Shown here in pieces: positions 1 through 5,706 of a stretch of DNA of 7,098 bases (position 1 is its first letter; each line of letters begins with the position of its first letter). The position numbers were made by a program, and so were the translations under genes. Below the pieces are notes generated by a model that ran no database searches, was not told the DNA's origin, and saw nothing but the letters and a program-made list of their open reading frames with translations. Where the stretch lies: positions 1 through 7,098 of the forward strand of contig JAICUS010000313.1 of NCBI GenBank assembly GCA_025935735.1, in the 5' to 3' direction. The stretch is from Solirubrobacteraceae bacterium (GTDB lineage: Bacteria; Actinomycetota; Thermoleophilia; Solirubrobacterales; Solirubrobacteraceae).

Positions 1-171
1 GCCGCCGGCGGCTTCACCAAGGCCGAGACCGAGCGCATCTGGCTGTTCCTCACGCCGCTCGCCGCCGTCGCCGCCGCCGACGTGCTGCCCCCGAGGGCGC
101 TCAAGCCGGTGCTCGCGGCGCTCGCCGCGCAGGCGCTCGCCTGGCAGCTGCTGTTCAACACGGTCTGGTGA
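1..171 (+). CDS. C-terminal fragment of a polytopic membrane protein
   Basis: Only the last 56 residues are present; the reading frame is open from base 1 to a TGA at 169-171. The fragment holds two hydrophobic stretches, about residues 13-30 and 37-56, separated by a short basic and proline-containing turn (LPPRALKP). The segment TKAETERIWLFLTP resembles the closing part of large actinobacterial integral membrane proteins that carry an ERIWL-type motif before their last helices, some annotated as glycosyltransferase-like. That resemblance is from memory and weak evidence for function. It lies on the same strand as the response regulator and ends 70 bases before the preferred start of that gene, so cotranscription is possible. 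The protein is cut by the window edge, not by a visible mutation. Confidence 0.7.
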   Translation, partial: AAGGFTKAETERIWLFLTPLAAVAAADVLPPRALKPVLAALAAQALAWQLLFNTVW

Positions 172-241
172 GGATGTGAACGGGCGCGAAATCCGCCCCG
201 CCCCGAACCCACAGCCCGCGAAAGAGCGGCAGAATGACCAG

Positions 242-937
242 GTGACGCACACCCGGGGCACGATCCTCATCGTCGACGACGAGCCGACCATCGGCGAGGT
301 CACGTCGCGCTACCTGCAGCGCGACGGCTACGCCACGCAGGTCGCGCTCGACGGCCCCAGCGCGCTGCGCGCCTACGACGCGCACGAGCCCGACCTGGTG
401 ATCCTCGACCTGATGCTGCCCGGCCTCGACGGGCTCGAGGTGATGCGGCGGCTGCGCGAGCGCACGCGCCGCCGCGCCGCGATCATCGTGCTCACCGCCA
501 AGGACGAGCCGAACGACCGGATCGTCGGGCTGCGCCTCGGCGCCGACGACTACGTGGTCAAACCGTTCTCGCCCGACGAGCTCGTGGCCCGCGTCGACGC
601 CGTGCTGCGCCGGGTCGACACGGTGCGGGACGACCCCGAGCCGCTGACCTTCGCGGGCCTGGACATCGACGTGGCCGGCCGGCGCGTGCTGCTCGACGGC
701 GCCGAGGCGCCGCTGACCCAGCGCGAGTTCGACCTGCTCGCGTTCCTGGCGTCCCATCCCGGCCGCGCGTTCAGCCGCGAGGAGCTGATGGACCACGTCT
801 GGCAGCACCCCTTCTACTCCGACACCGCGACGGTCACGGTGCACGTCCGGCGGCTGCGCGCCAAGATCGAGCGCGACCCGGAGCGCCCCCGCTACGTCGA
901 GACGGTGTGGGGAGTGGGCTACCGCTTCGTCCCGTGA
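242..937 (+). CDS. OmpR/PhoB-type response regulator
   Basis: This is the DNA-binding half of a two-component system, a cytoplasmic regulator phosphorylated by the kinase encoded directly downstream. With the GTG at 242 it has 231 residues, normal for the family. The receiver domain (about 6-120) shows the acidic pair Asp12-Asp13, the phosphoacceptor Asp56 in LVILDLMLP, Thr85 in VLTAKDE and Lys107 in VVKPF. The C-terminal winged helix (about 134-231) has the OmpR signature LTQREFDLLAFLA, the recognition-helix stretch TVTVHVRRLRAKIE and the closing VWGVGYRF. An in-frame GTG at 176 would add 22 proline-rich residues not typical of receivers, so 242 is preferred, although the ribosome site before it (a GAAAGAG at 220-226) is weak and rather far. 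The stop overlaps the kinase start. Target genes cannot be read from the sequence; the adjacent molybdoenzyme genes are an inference. Confidence 0.93.
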   Translation: MTHTRGTILIVDDEPTIGEVTSRYLQRDGYATQVALDGPSALRAYDAHEPDLVILDLMLPGLDGLEVMRRLRERTRRRAAIIVLTAKDEPNDRIVGLRLGADDYVVKPFSPDELVARVDAVLRRVDTVRDDPEPLTFAGLDIDVAGRRVLLDGAEAPLTQREFDLLAFLASHPGRAFSREELMDHVWQHPFYSDTATVTVHVRRLRAKIERDPERPRYVETVWGVGYRFVP

Positions 938-2100
938 CGCGCTCGGTGCTCACCGCCGTCGCGCTGGCGGTGGCCGTGGCGCTGTGCCTGCTGCCGCAGG
1001 GGCTGCACGGGACGCTCGTGACCGCGGCGATCCTCGTGCCGCTCGGCGCCGCGATGGCCGCGGCGGCGCACGTGCTGGCCCGCCGCCCCGGATCGCTGCG
1101 CCGCCAGGCGCTCGCGCTCGCCGCGCTGTCGGCGGGCGGCCTGGCCATCGGCGTGGCCCTGTTCGTCTCGCAGATGTTCCTCACCTCGCACGACTCGCTG
1201 CTCACCGTGCTGCTGGCCGCCTACATGGCGCTGGCCGTGGGCGGCGCCGCGTGGACGCTCGGCCGGCGCGTGCTGGCCGAGTTGCACGCCGTGCGCTCGA
1301 CGCTGACCGCCGTGGCCGAGGGCCGGCGCGACGTGCGCACGGGGATCGCCGGCAGCGGCGAGATCCCCGCGCTGGCCGCCGACGTCGACGCGATGGTCGC
1401 CCGGCTCGACGGCGAGGAGCGCGCCCGCCGCACGCTGCTGGCCGGGCTCTCGCACGACCTGCGCACACCCCTGACCACGCTCCAGCTGCTGGCCCGGGCG
1501 ATCGACGACGACCTGGTCGACGCGGCCACCCGGCGCGAGTACGCCGCGCGCATCGCCACCCACGTGCGCACGCTGGAGGGGCTGATCGCGAACCTGTTCG
1601 AGGCCTCGCGGCTCGAGCGCGGCGAGGTCAGCTGGAAGCTCGAGCGGGTCAACGACCTCAACCTGCTGCTCGACGAGGCGGTCGACGCGATGCGCCCGGC
1701 GGCGGTCGCGGCGGACGTGGAGGTGCAGACCGAGCTGCACGCCACCGCGCCGGTGTCCGTCGACCCCGAGGCGCTGATGCGGGTGATCTTCAACCTCCTC
1801 CAGAACGCGCTGCGCCACACGCCGGCCGGCGGGGTGGTGACCGTGCGTGCGCTCGACGGCCCGTCCGGGATCGAGATCGAGGTGGTCGACAGCGGCGAGG
1901 GCATCGCGCCGGACGATCGCCCGCACGTGTTCGAGCCGTTCTACCGCGGCGGGACGGACGCGGCCCGGCCGGCCACCGGCTCGGGGCTCGGGCTGGCGAT
2001 CTCGCGGGCGATCGTGGAGGCCCACGGCGGGCGCATCTGGCTCGGCGACAGCCCGCAGGGCACCGCCGTGCGGCTGCGGCTCCCCGGCGCCCTCGCGTAG
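934..2100 (+). CDS. HAMP-containing sensor histidine kinase with four membrane helices
   Basis: This membrane kinase is the probable partner of the preceding response regulator. The start is set at the GTG at 934, which forms a GTGA overlap with the regulator's stop and gives 388 residues. Four hydrophobic helices are visible at about 2-21, 28-49, 59-83 and 89-110, joined by very short loops, so there is no sizeable outside sensor domain. A HAMP-like linker (about 110-165) follows, then the dimerisation domain with the phospho-accepting His174 in LSHDLRTPL. The ATPase domain has an N box (FNLLQNALRHTP, Asn291), a G1 box (DSGEG, 319-323), an F box (FEPFYRGG) and a G2 box (GSGLGLA, 349-355). 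All catalytic motifs are intact. The short loops suggest it senses something within or at the membrane rather than a soluble ligand, which is inference. Confidence 0.93.
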   Translation: MTRSVLTAVALAVAVALCLLPQGLHGTLVTAAILVPLGAAMAAAAHVLARRPGSLRRQALALAALSAGGLAIGVALFVSQMFLTSHDSLLTVLLAAYMALAVGGAAWTLGRRVLAELHAVRSTLTAVAEGRRDVRTGIAGSGEIPALAADVDAMVARLDGEERARRTLLAGLSHDLRTPLTTLQLLARAIDDDLVDAATRREYAARIATHVRTLEGLIANLFEASRLERGEVSWKLERVNDLNLLLDEAVDAMRPAAVAADVEVQTELHATAPVSVDPEALMRVIFNLLQNALRHTPAGGVVTVRALDGPSGIEIEVVDSGEGIAPDDRPHVFEPFYRGGTDAARPATGSGLGLAISRAIVEAHGGRIWLGDSPQGTAVRLRLPGALA

Positions 2101-2127
2101 TTTCGCGATCCGCAAGCCGCCCGGACC

Positions 2128-2133
2128 TACGGT
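2128..2133 (+). promoter_or_regulatory. Possible -10 element of a near-leaderless promoter for the molybdoenzyme gene
   Basis: The 40-base gap between the kinase stop and the ATG at 2141 contains TACGGT, matching the actinobacterial TANNNT -10 pattern. Transcription would start about 7-8 bases downstream, at 2140-2141, on or next to the start codon. No strong Shine-Dalgarno sequence precedes the ATG, only GGTGG at 2131-2135, which fits a leaderless message. The -35 region is poor (a TTCGCG-like stretch around 2102-2107, with a spacer of about 20). Read-through from the kinase gene is an equally good explanation of expression. Confidence 0.35.
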
Positions 2134-2140
2134 GGCCTGC

Positions 2141-3376
2141 ATGGCCCTCGCCGCCCCTCCCGGGCCGTTCCGCCCCGGCTTCTGGCGCTCCCCGCTGCGC
2201 GGCCCGTGGCTGACCGCCGCGCTGGGGGCGATCCTGCTCGTGCTGCTGACCGTCGTCGCGGGGACCGGGTTCTACTCGCACCTGGCCTACCGGCCCGACC
2301 TGCCCGGCAACGCGATCGTCGACCCACGCGTGATCCCGTTCGCGCTGGACCTGCCCACGCGCCCGTCGTGGCTCTACGCGCTCACCCAGGGCGCCCACGT
2401 CACGCTCGGGTTCGTCGCGGTGCCGGTGGTGGCGGCGAAGCTGTGGTCGGTCATCCCGCGGCTGTTCGCCTGGCCGCCGTTCGCCTCGCCCGCGCAGGCG
2501 CTCGAGCGGCTGGGCATCGCGCTGCTGGTGGGCAGCGGCCTGTTCGAGCTCGCCACCGGCGTGGTCAACGCGCAGGTCTACTACCCCTTCCACTTCTCGT
2601 TCGTCATCGCCCACTACTACGGCGCCTGGCTGTTCACCGGCGCGCTGGTCCTGCACGTCGCGGTCAAGCTGCCGGTGATGGGCCGGGCGTTCCGCGCGCG
2701 CGGCGTGGTCGCGCCGCTGCGCGAGAGCCTGGAGCGCACCGCGCCCGAGCCGCCGGACGCCGACGGGCTCGCGCCGCTGCACCCCGCGGCGCCGACCATC
2801 AGCCGCCGCGGGCTGTTCGGCCTGGTCGCCGGGAGCTCCGGACTGCTCGCGCTGCTGACCGTGGGACAGGCGGCCGGCGGGCCGCTGCGGCCGCTCGCGC
2901 TGCTGGCGCCGCGCCGGGACGGATTCCCGGTCAACAAGACCGCGCGCACCGCCGGCATCACGCCCGAGTTGGTGGCCGGCTGGCGGCTGGACATCAGCGG
3001 GCCGCGGCCGGTCTCGCTGACGCGCGCGCAGCTCCAGGCGCTACCGCAGCGCACGGCGACGCTGCCGATCGCCTGCGTGGAGGGCTGGTCGACCACGCAG
3101 ACCTGGAGCGGCGTGCCGCTGGCCGCGCTCGCCCGCCTGGCCGGTGCGCGGGAAGGATCCGCGCTGCGTGCCGTCTCGCTGCAGCCGCACGGCGCCCTGC
3201 GCCACGCCACGCTCGCGCCCGACCAGGTGGCCGACCCGCGCTCGCTGCTCGCGCTCGCCGTCAACGGCCGCGCCCTGTCGCTCGACCACGGCTATCCGGC
3301 GCGGATCATCGTCCCGGCGCTGCCGGGCGTGCACAACACCAAGTGGGTGGCGCGGCTGGAGGTGCTCGACGCATGA
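2141..3376 (+). CDS. Membrane-anchored molybdopterin-dependent oxidoreductase with N-terminal cytochrome b-like domain
   Basis: The 411-residue protein fuses a helical membrane domain to a sulfite-oxidase-fold molybdenum cofactor domain. Four helices lie at about 22-44, 82-104, 122-142 and 153-177; histidines 86, 158 and 172 in helices 2 and 4 are candidate b-heme ligands. A fifth helix (225-245) is directly preceded by a twin-arginine motif, SRRGLF (221-226). The remaining segment (about 260-411) has FPVNKTAR, then IACVEGWS with Cys312 as the expected molybdenum-ligating cysteine, and ends in HNTKWVARLEV. Positive-inside topology puts the catalytic domain outside the cytoplasm. The layout resembles a fused MsrP/MsrQ-like pair (catalytic molybdoprotein plus heme membrane subunit), but the substrate (sulfite, oxidised methionine or other) cannot be determined. 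The ATG at 2141 is the first sensible start after the kinase stop. Its stop overlaps the next gene by 4 bases. Confidence 0.88.
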   Translation: MALAAPPGPFRPGFWRSPLRGPWLTAALGAILLVLLTVVAGTGFYSHLAYRPDLPGNAIVDPRVIPFALDLPTRPSWLYALTQGAHVTLGFVAVPVVAAKLWSVIPRLFAWPPFASPAQALERLGIALLVGSGLFELATGVVNAQVYYPFHFSFVIAHYYGAWLFTGALVLHVAVKLPVMGRAFRARGVVAPLRESLERTAPEPPDADGLAPLHPAAPTISRRGLFGLVAGSSGLLALLTVGQAAGGPLRPLALLAPRRDGFPVNKTARTAGITPELVAGWRLDISGPRPVSLTRAQLQALPQRTATLPIACVEGWSTTQTWSGVPLAALARLAGAREGSALRAVSLQPHGALRHATLAPDQVADPRSLLALAVNGRALSLDHGYPARIIVPALPGVHNTKWVARLEVLDA

Positions 3377-3822
3377 TCGCCCGCCGCTACGGCGCCTCGC
3401 CCTGGCACCTGGCCGGGCACGCGGCCTACCTTGGTCTCGCCGCCTACGTGCTCGCGCGGATGCTCGACCGCCCGGCCGCGGCGAACATCGTCGCCTGGCT
3501 GGTCGCCGCCGTCGTCCTGCACGACCTCGTCGCGCTGCCGCTCTACACGCTGCTCGACCGGCTGCTCTGGCGCGCCGCGCCGCGGCGGCTGGCCGCGGCG
3601 CTGCGCACCGCGGCCGTGCTCGCCGGCTTCACGTTCCTGGTCTTCTTCCCGCCGATCCTCGGCCGCAACGACCGCACGTTCGCCCGGGTGGCCGGGCACC
3701 CGCCGTCCGGCTACGCCGCCCGCTGGATCGCCGTCGCGGTCGCGGTCACGCTGCTGTCGCTCGCCGCGGCGCGCGTCAGCGCACGGCGGCGCGGGCGAAC
3801 GCGCGGATCGCCACGGCGATGA
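3373..3822 (+). CDS. Small membrane protein of unknown function coupled to the molybdoenzyme
   Basis: I do not recognise a named family. The ATG at 3373 forms an ATGA overlap with the molybdoenzyme stop, implying translational coupling and a related role. The 149 residues contain hydrophobic segments at about 13-31, 38-61, 77-96 and 117-134. Histidines sit at 12, 16, 50 (in VVLHDLVALPLY) and 109, with a conserved-looking FFPPILGRND at 91-100. The histidine in helix 2 followed by Asp51 could suggest a cofactor site, but this is speculative. It may be an accessory or assembly subunit of the oxidoreductase. Residues 135-149 are an arginine-rich, low-complexity tail, and they are exactly the part that overlaps the end of the convergent exporter permease gene (47 bases). 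The tail is therefore probably not a functional domain. Confidence 0.75.
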   Translation: MIARRYGASPWHLAGHAAYLGLAAYVLARMLDRPAAANIVAWLVAAVVLHDLVALPLYTLLDRLLWRAAPRRLAAALRTAAVLAGFTFLVFFPPILGRNDRTFARVAGHPPSGYAARWIAVAVAVTLLSLAAARVSARRRGRTRGSPRR

Positions 3823-4636
3823 ACGCGACGGCGAACAGCGCGACCACCGCGAGGCTCAGCCACGCCTGGCCGGTCGCGCTGCCGGCGCCCCAGATGTCGT
3901 GCAGGCCGCTGCCCTGCGGGTCGGTCAGGCCGTAGCGCATCAGCGCCATCGCGTGGGTCAGCGGGAGGAACTTCGCGAACGTCGTCAGCGCGCCGGGCAG
4001 CGCGCCGATCGGGAACAGCGCGCCGGCGAAGAACCACGGCAGGATGGCGATCGCCGGCGTGACGCCGATGTACTCCTCCTGCTGGTGGATGCGGGCCGCG
4101 AGCGCCTCCGCGATCCCGTACATGAGCACGACGAACAGCACGGCCGCGGCGGCGAACCAGGCTATGCCGGCGGCGCTGACGTGGAAGTCCGCGCCGCGCA
4201 GCGCGGCGGCGGCGATCACCACCACGACCTGCAGCGCGCACAGGCCGAGCACGACGAGCAGGTTCCCGGCCACGAGCAGCGCGCGCGGGACGGGCGCGGC
4301 CAGCAGCTCGCGCTGCGCGCCGCTCTCGCGGTCGACGATCACGCCCAGCCCGGCGAACGTGGTGGCCAGCGGGACGAGCAGCCCGACCGTGCCCACCGCG
4401 ACGAACGCCGTGTAGTCGATCGCCGAGTGCAGCCCGCCGAGCGCCGTCTTCAGCGCCGGCGCGATGACCAGCGCGAACAGGATCGGGGTGAGCATCGGCA
4501 CCGCGATCTGGCGCGGGTTGTGGGCGGTGAGCGCGGCGCGCCGGGCGGCGTGGGGGCCCAGCGCGCGCCCGAGCCCGGCGCGCCGGGGAGCGGCGGCGGT
4601 GGAGGGGAGGCGTCCCTCGGTCAGGGTGGCGGCCAT
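3776..4636 (-). CDS. ABC-2 type exporter permease (DrrB-like)
   Basis: This 286-residue integral membrane subunit pairs with the ATPase encoded just upstream. The start at 4636 (ATG) is supported by AAAGGA at 4645-4650, 8 bases before it. After a cytoplasmic alanine- and arginine-rich N-terminus (1-40), six hydrophobic segments can be seen at about 44-62, 75-97, 117-142, 148-173, 192-211 and 256-280. The motif VIVDRESGAQRELLAAPVPRAL (99-120), with the invariant-looking Glu-Arg-Glu-Leu core, is typical of drug and polysaccharide ABC-2 permeases that couple to DrrA-type ATPases. FLPLTHAMALMRYGL (233-247) is another family signature near the end. The cargo is unknown; small hydrophobic drugs, lipids or glycans are all possible. 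Twenty-nine bases separate it from the ATPase stop, consistent with one operon. Confidence 0.92.
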   Translation of the reverse strand: MAATLTEGRLPSTAAAPRRAGLGRALGPHAARRAALTAHNPRQIAVPMLTPILFALVIAPALKTALGGLHSAIDYTAFVAVGTVGLLVPLATTFAGLGVIVDRESGAQRELLAAPVPRALLVAGNLLVVLGLCALQVVVVIAAAALRGADFHVSAAGIAWFAAAAVLFVVLMYGIAEALAARIHQQEEYIGVTPAIAILPWFFAGALFPIGALPGALTTFAKFLPLTHAMALMRYGLTDPQGSGLHDIWGAGSATGQAWLSLAVVALFAVAFIAVAIRAFARAAVR

Positions 4637-4665
4637 GGGGAGGATCCTTTGGTTGGAAGGGGGTT

Positions 4666-5610
4666 TCAGGCGGCGGCGGGGAGGCCGGCGCCGGTGAGGC
4701 GCAGGTAGACGTCGTCGAGCGCCGGCCGGCGGCTGTTGACCGCGACGACGGCCAATCCGGCCCGGTCGAGCGCGGCGATGGCGTCGCCCGCGGTGGCGTC
4801 GCGCAGCGGGATCGTCACGGTCGAGCCGACGACCAGCGCCTCGCCGGCGGCGAGCCCGCGGGCGCCCAGCGCGGCCAGCGCAACGGACACCTCGCCGTCG
4901 ATGCGCAGCTCGAGCAGCTCGCCGCCCAGCCCGGCCAGCAGCGCGGCCGGCGTGTCGAGCGCGACGATCTCGCCGGCGTGGACGATGGCCACGCGGTCGC
5001 ACAGCCGCTCGGCCTCCTCGAGGTAGTGCGTGGTGAGCACGATCGTCATGCCGTCGCGGGCGCGCAGCCCGGCGATCACGTCGAGCAGCTCGAGCCGGAT
5101 CCGCGGGTCCAGGCCGACGGTCGGCTCGTCCAGGAACAGCACGCGCGGCCGGGACACCAGCGCGCGGGCGATCTCCAGCCGCCGCCGCTGGCCGCCGCTG
5201 TAGCCGCCGACCGGCCGGTCGAGGATCTCCTCGACGCCGAGCGCGCCGGCGAGCTCGCCGATCGCCGCGCCGTCCACGCCCCACAGGCGGGCGTGCAGCT
5301 CGAGGTTGGCGCGGCCGGAGAGGCCGCGGTCGACCACCGGCTCCTGGAAGACCACGCTGCTGACCGCCCGCGCCTGCAGCGGGCGGCGGACGACGTCGTA
5401 GCCGGCCAGCGCGGCGCCGCCGCTCGTGGGCGCGATGGTCGTCGTGAGCATGCCGATCGTGGTCGACTTGCCGGCGCCGTTGGGCCCGAGCAGGCCGAAC
5501 ACCTCGCCCGGGGCGACGTCGAAGTCGAGGTCCTTGACCGCCTCGACGCCTCCGGGATACGTCTTCGTGAGCCGGCGGACCGCGACCGCCGGCACGTCGT
5601 GCGCTGCCAT
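4666..5610 (-). CDS. ABC exporter ATP-binding protein (DrrA-like)
   Basis: This is the cytoplasmic ATPase that powers the downstream permease. It has 314 residues, the normal length for DrrA-type ATPases with a C-terminal extension. Visible motifs are the A-loop tyrosine Tyr18 (KTYPGG), Walker A GPNGAGKST (42-50), Q-loop Gln89, the signature YSGGQ (137-141), Walker B VLFLDEP (157-163), D-loop GLDP and the H-loop His185 in LTTHYLEEAE. The C-terminal segment ending RPALDDVYLRLTG (about 305-317 region, close to the end) is characteristic of the drug-export branch. The start at 5610 is backed by GAGGAG at 5618-5623, 7 bases upstream of the ATG. The frame stays open much further upstream on the minus strand, but that part is antisense to the sigma gene. 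It is divergent from the sigma factor and may share its promoter region. Confidence 0.95.
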   Translation of the reverse strand: MAAHDVPAVAVRRLTKTYPGGVEAVKDLDFDVAPGEVFGLLGPNGAGKSTTIGMLTTTIAPTSGGAALAGYDVVRRPLQARAVSSVVFQEPVVDRGLSGRANLELHARLWGVDGAAIGELAGALGVEEILDRPVGGYSGGQRRRLEIARALVSRPRVLFLDEPTVGLDPRIRLELLDVIAGLRARDGMTIVLTTHYLEEAERLCDRVAIVHAGEIVALDTPAALLAGLGGELLELRIDGEVSVALAALGARGLAAGEALVVGSTVTIPLRDATAGDAIAALDRAGLAVVAVNSRRPALDDVYLRLTGAGLPAAA

Positions 5611-5642
5611 TGTCGATCTCCTCGTGGGGGGTTCACGCCTTT

Positions 5643-5669
5643 GTCGAAATCCCGCGGGGAGATGTGACC
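5643..5669 (-). promoter_or_regulatory. Tentative mirrored ECF41-type promoter toward the ABC exporter
   Basis: On the minus strand GGTCACA (complement of 5663-5669) is followed after 16 bases by CGAC (complement of 5643-5646). The -35 is identical to that of the sigma promoter and the spacing is the same, but the -10 differs from the expected CGTC at one base. A start around 5635-5638 would leave a 5' leader of roughly 25-28 bases including the GAGGAG ribosome site of the ATPase gene. The -10 mismatch is a real weakness, as this element is usually strict. Confidence 0.4.
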
Positions 5670-5678
5670 GGGTCACAT
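5662..5678. repeat. Perfect 17-base palindrome between the divergent sigma and exporter genes
   Basis: ATGTGACC, one central G, then GGTCACAT: eight-base arms that match perfectly. Each arm contains the GGTCACA that serves as a -35 element on its strand. The same symmetry would suit a dimeric repressor such as a TetR protein. Further small inverted repeats flank it: CCCGCGGG at 5651-5658 and TCCGG/CCGGA at 5679-5693 around a five-base loop. Confidence 0.85.
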
Positions 5679-5697
5679 TCCGGTCGCGCCGGACGTC
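5671..5697 (+). promoter_or_regulatory. ECF41-type promoter of the sigma factor gene
   Basis: GGTCACA at 5671-5677 and CGTC at 5694-5697 are separated by exactly 16 bases. As I recall the published ECF41 consensus is TGTCACA-N16-CGTC, so only the first -35 base differs. The match lies directly in front of an ECF41-type sigma gene, as expected for autoregulation. A transcription start about 6-9 bases past CGTC falls at 5703-5706, so the message would be leaderless or nearly so. No well-spaced Shine-Dalgarno sequence is present (AGGGG ends only 2 bases before the ATG). Confidence 0.75.
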
Positions 5698-5706
5698 ATA
5701 GGGGCG

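Noticed and set aside
176..241. Upstream in-frame GTG at 176 as start of the response regulator
   Set aside because: It would add 22 proline-rich residues before the receiver domain, which normally starts within a few residues of the TILIVDDEP strand; the GTG at 242 gives the usual length.
172..241. Promoter in the 70-base gap before the response regulator (an AGAATG near 231 resembling a -10)
   Set aside because: The match is poor and no -35 is visible at a proper distance; read-through from the upstream gene is as likely.
907..933. GTG at 907 as start of the histidine kinase
   Set aside because: It adds nine residues inside the regulator's conserved end; the GTG at 934 gives the typical 4-base overlap and a protein beginning directly with the first helix.
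919..2142. Long minus-strand open frame antisense to the histidine kinase, and similar long antisense frames elsewhere
   Set aside because: Long spurious frames are expected at this GC content; translations are Arg/Gly/Ala/Pro/His-rich with no recognisable motif, and the opposite strand has an unambiguous gene.
2206..3372. Upstream extension of the small membrane protein frame through the molybdoenzyme gene
   Set aside because: This part is a shifted-frame shadow of the molybdoenzyme; the ATG at 3373 in the ATGA overlap begins the hydrophobic protein.
3776..3822. Possible bidirectional terminator between the small membrane protein and the permease
   Set aside because: No clear stem followed by a T-run could be found; the bases are coding on both strands.
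5651..5658. CCCGCGGG palindrome as an independent operator
   Set aside because: Eight-base GC palindromes are frequent by chance in DNA of this composition; kept only as a note beside the 17-base palindrome.
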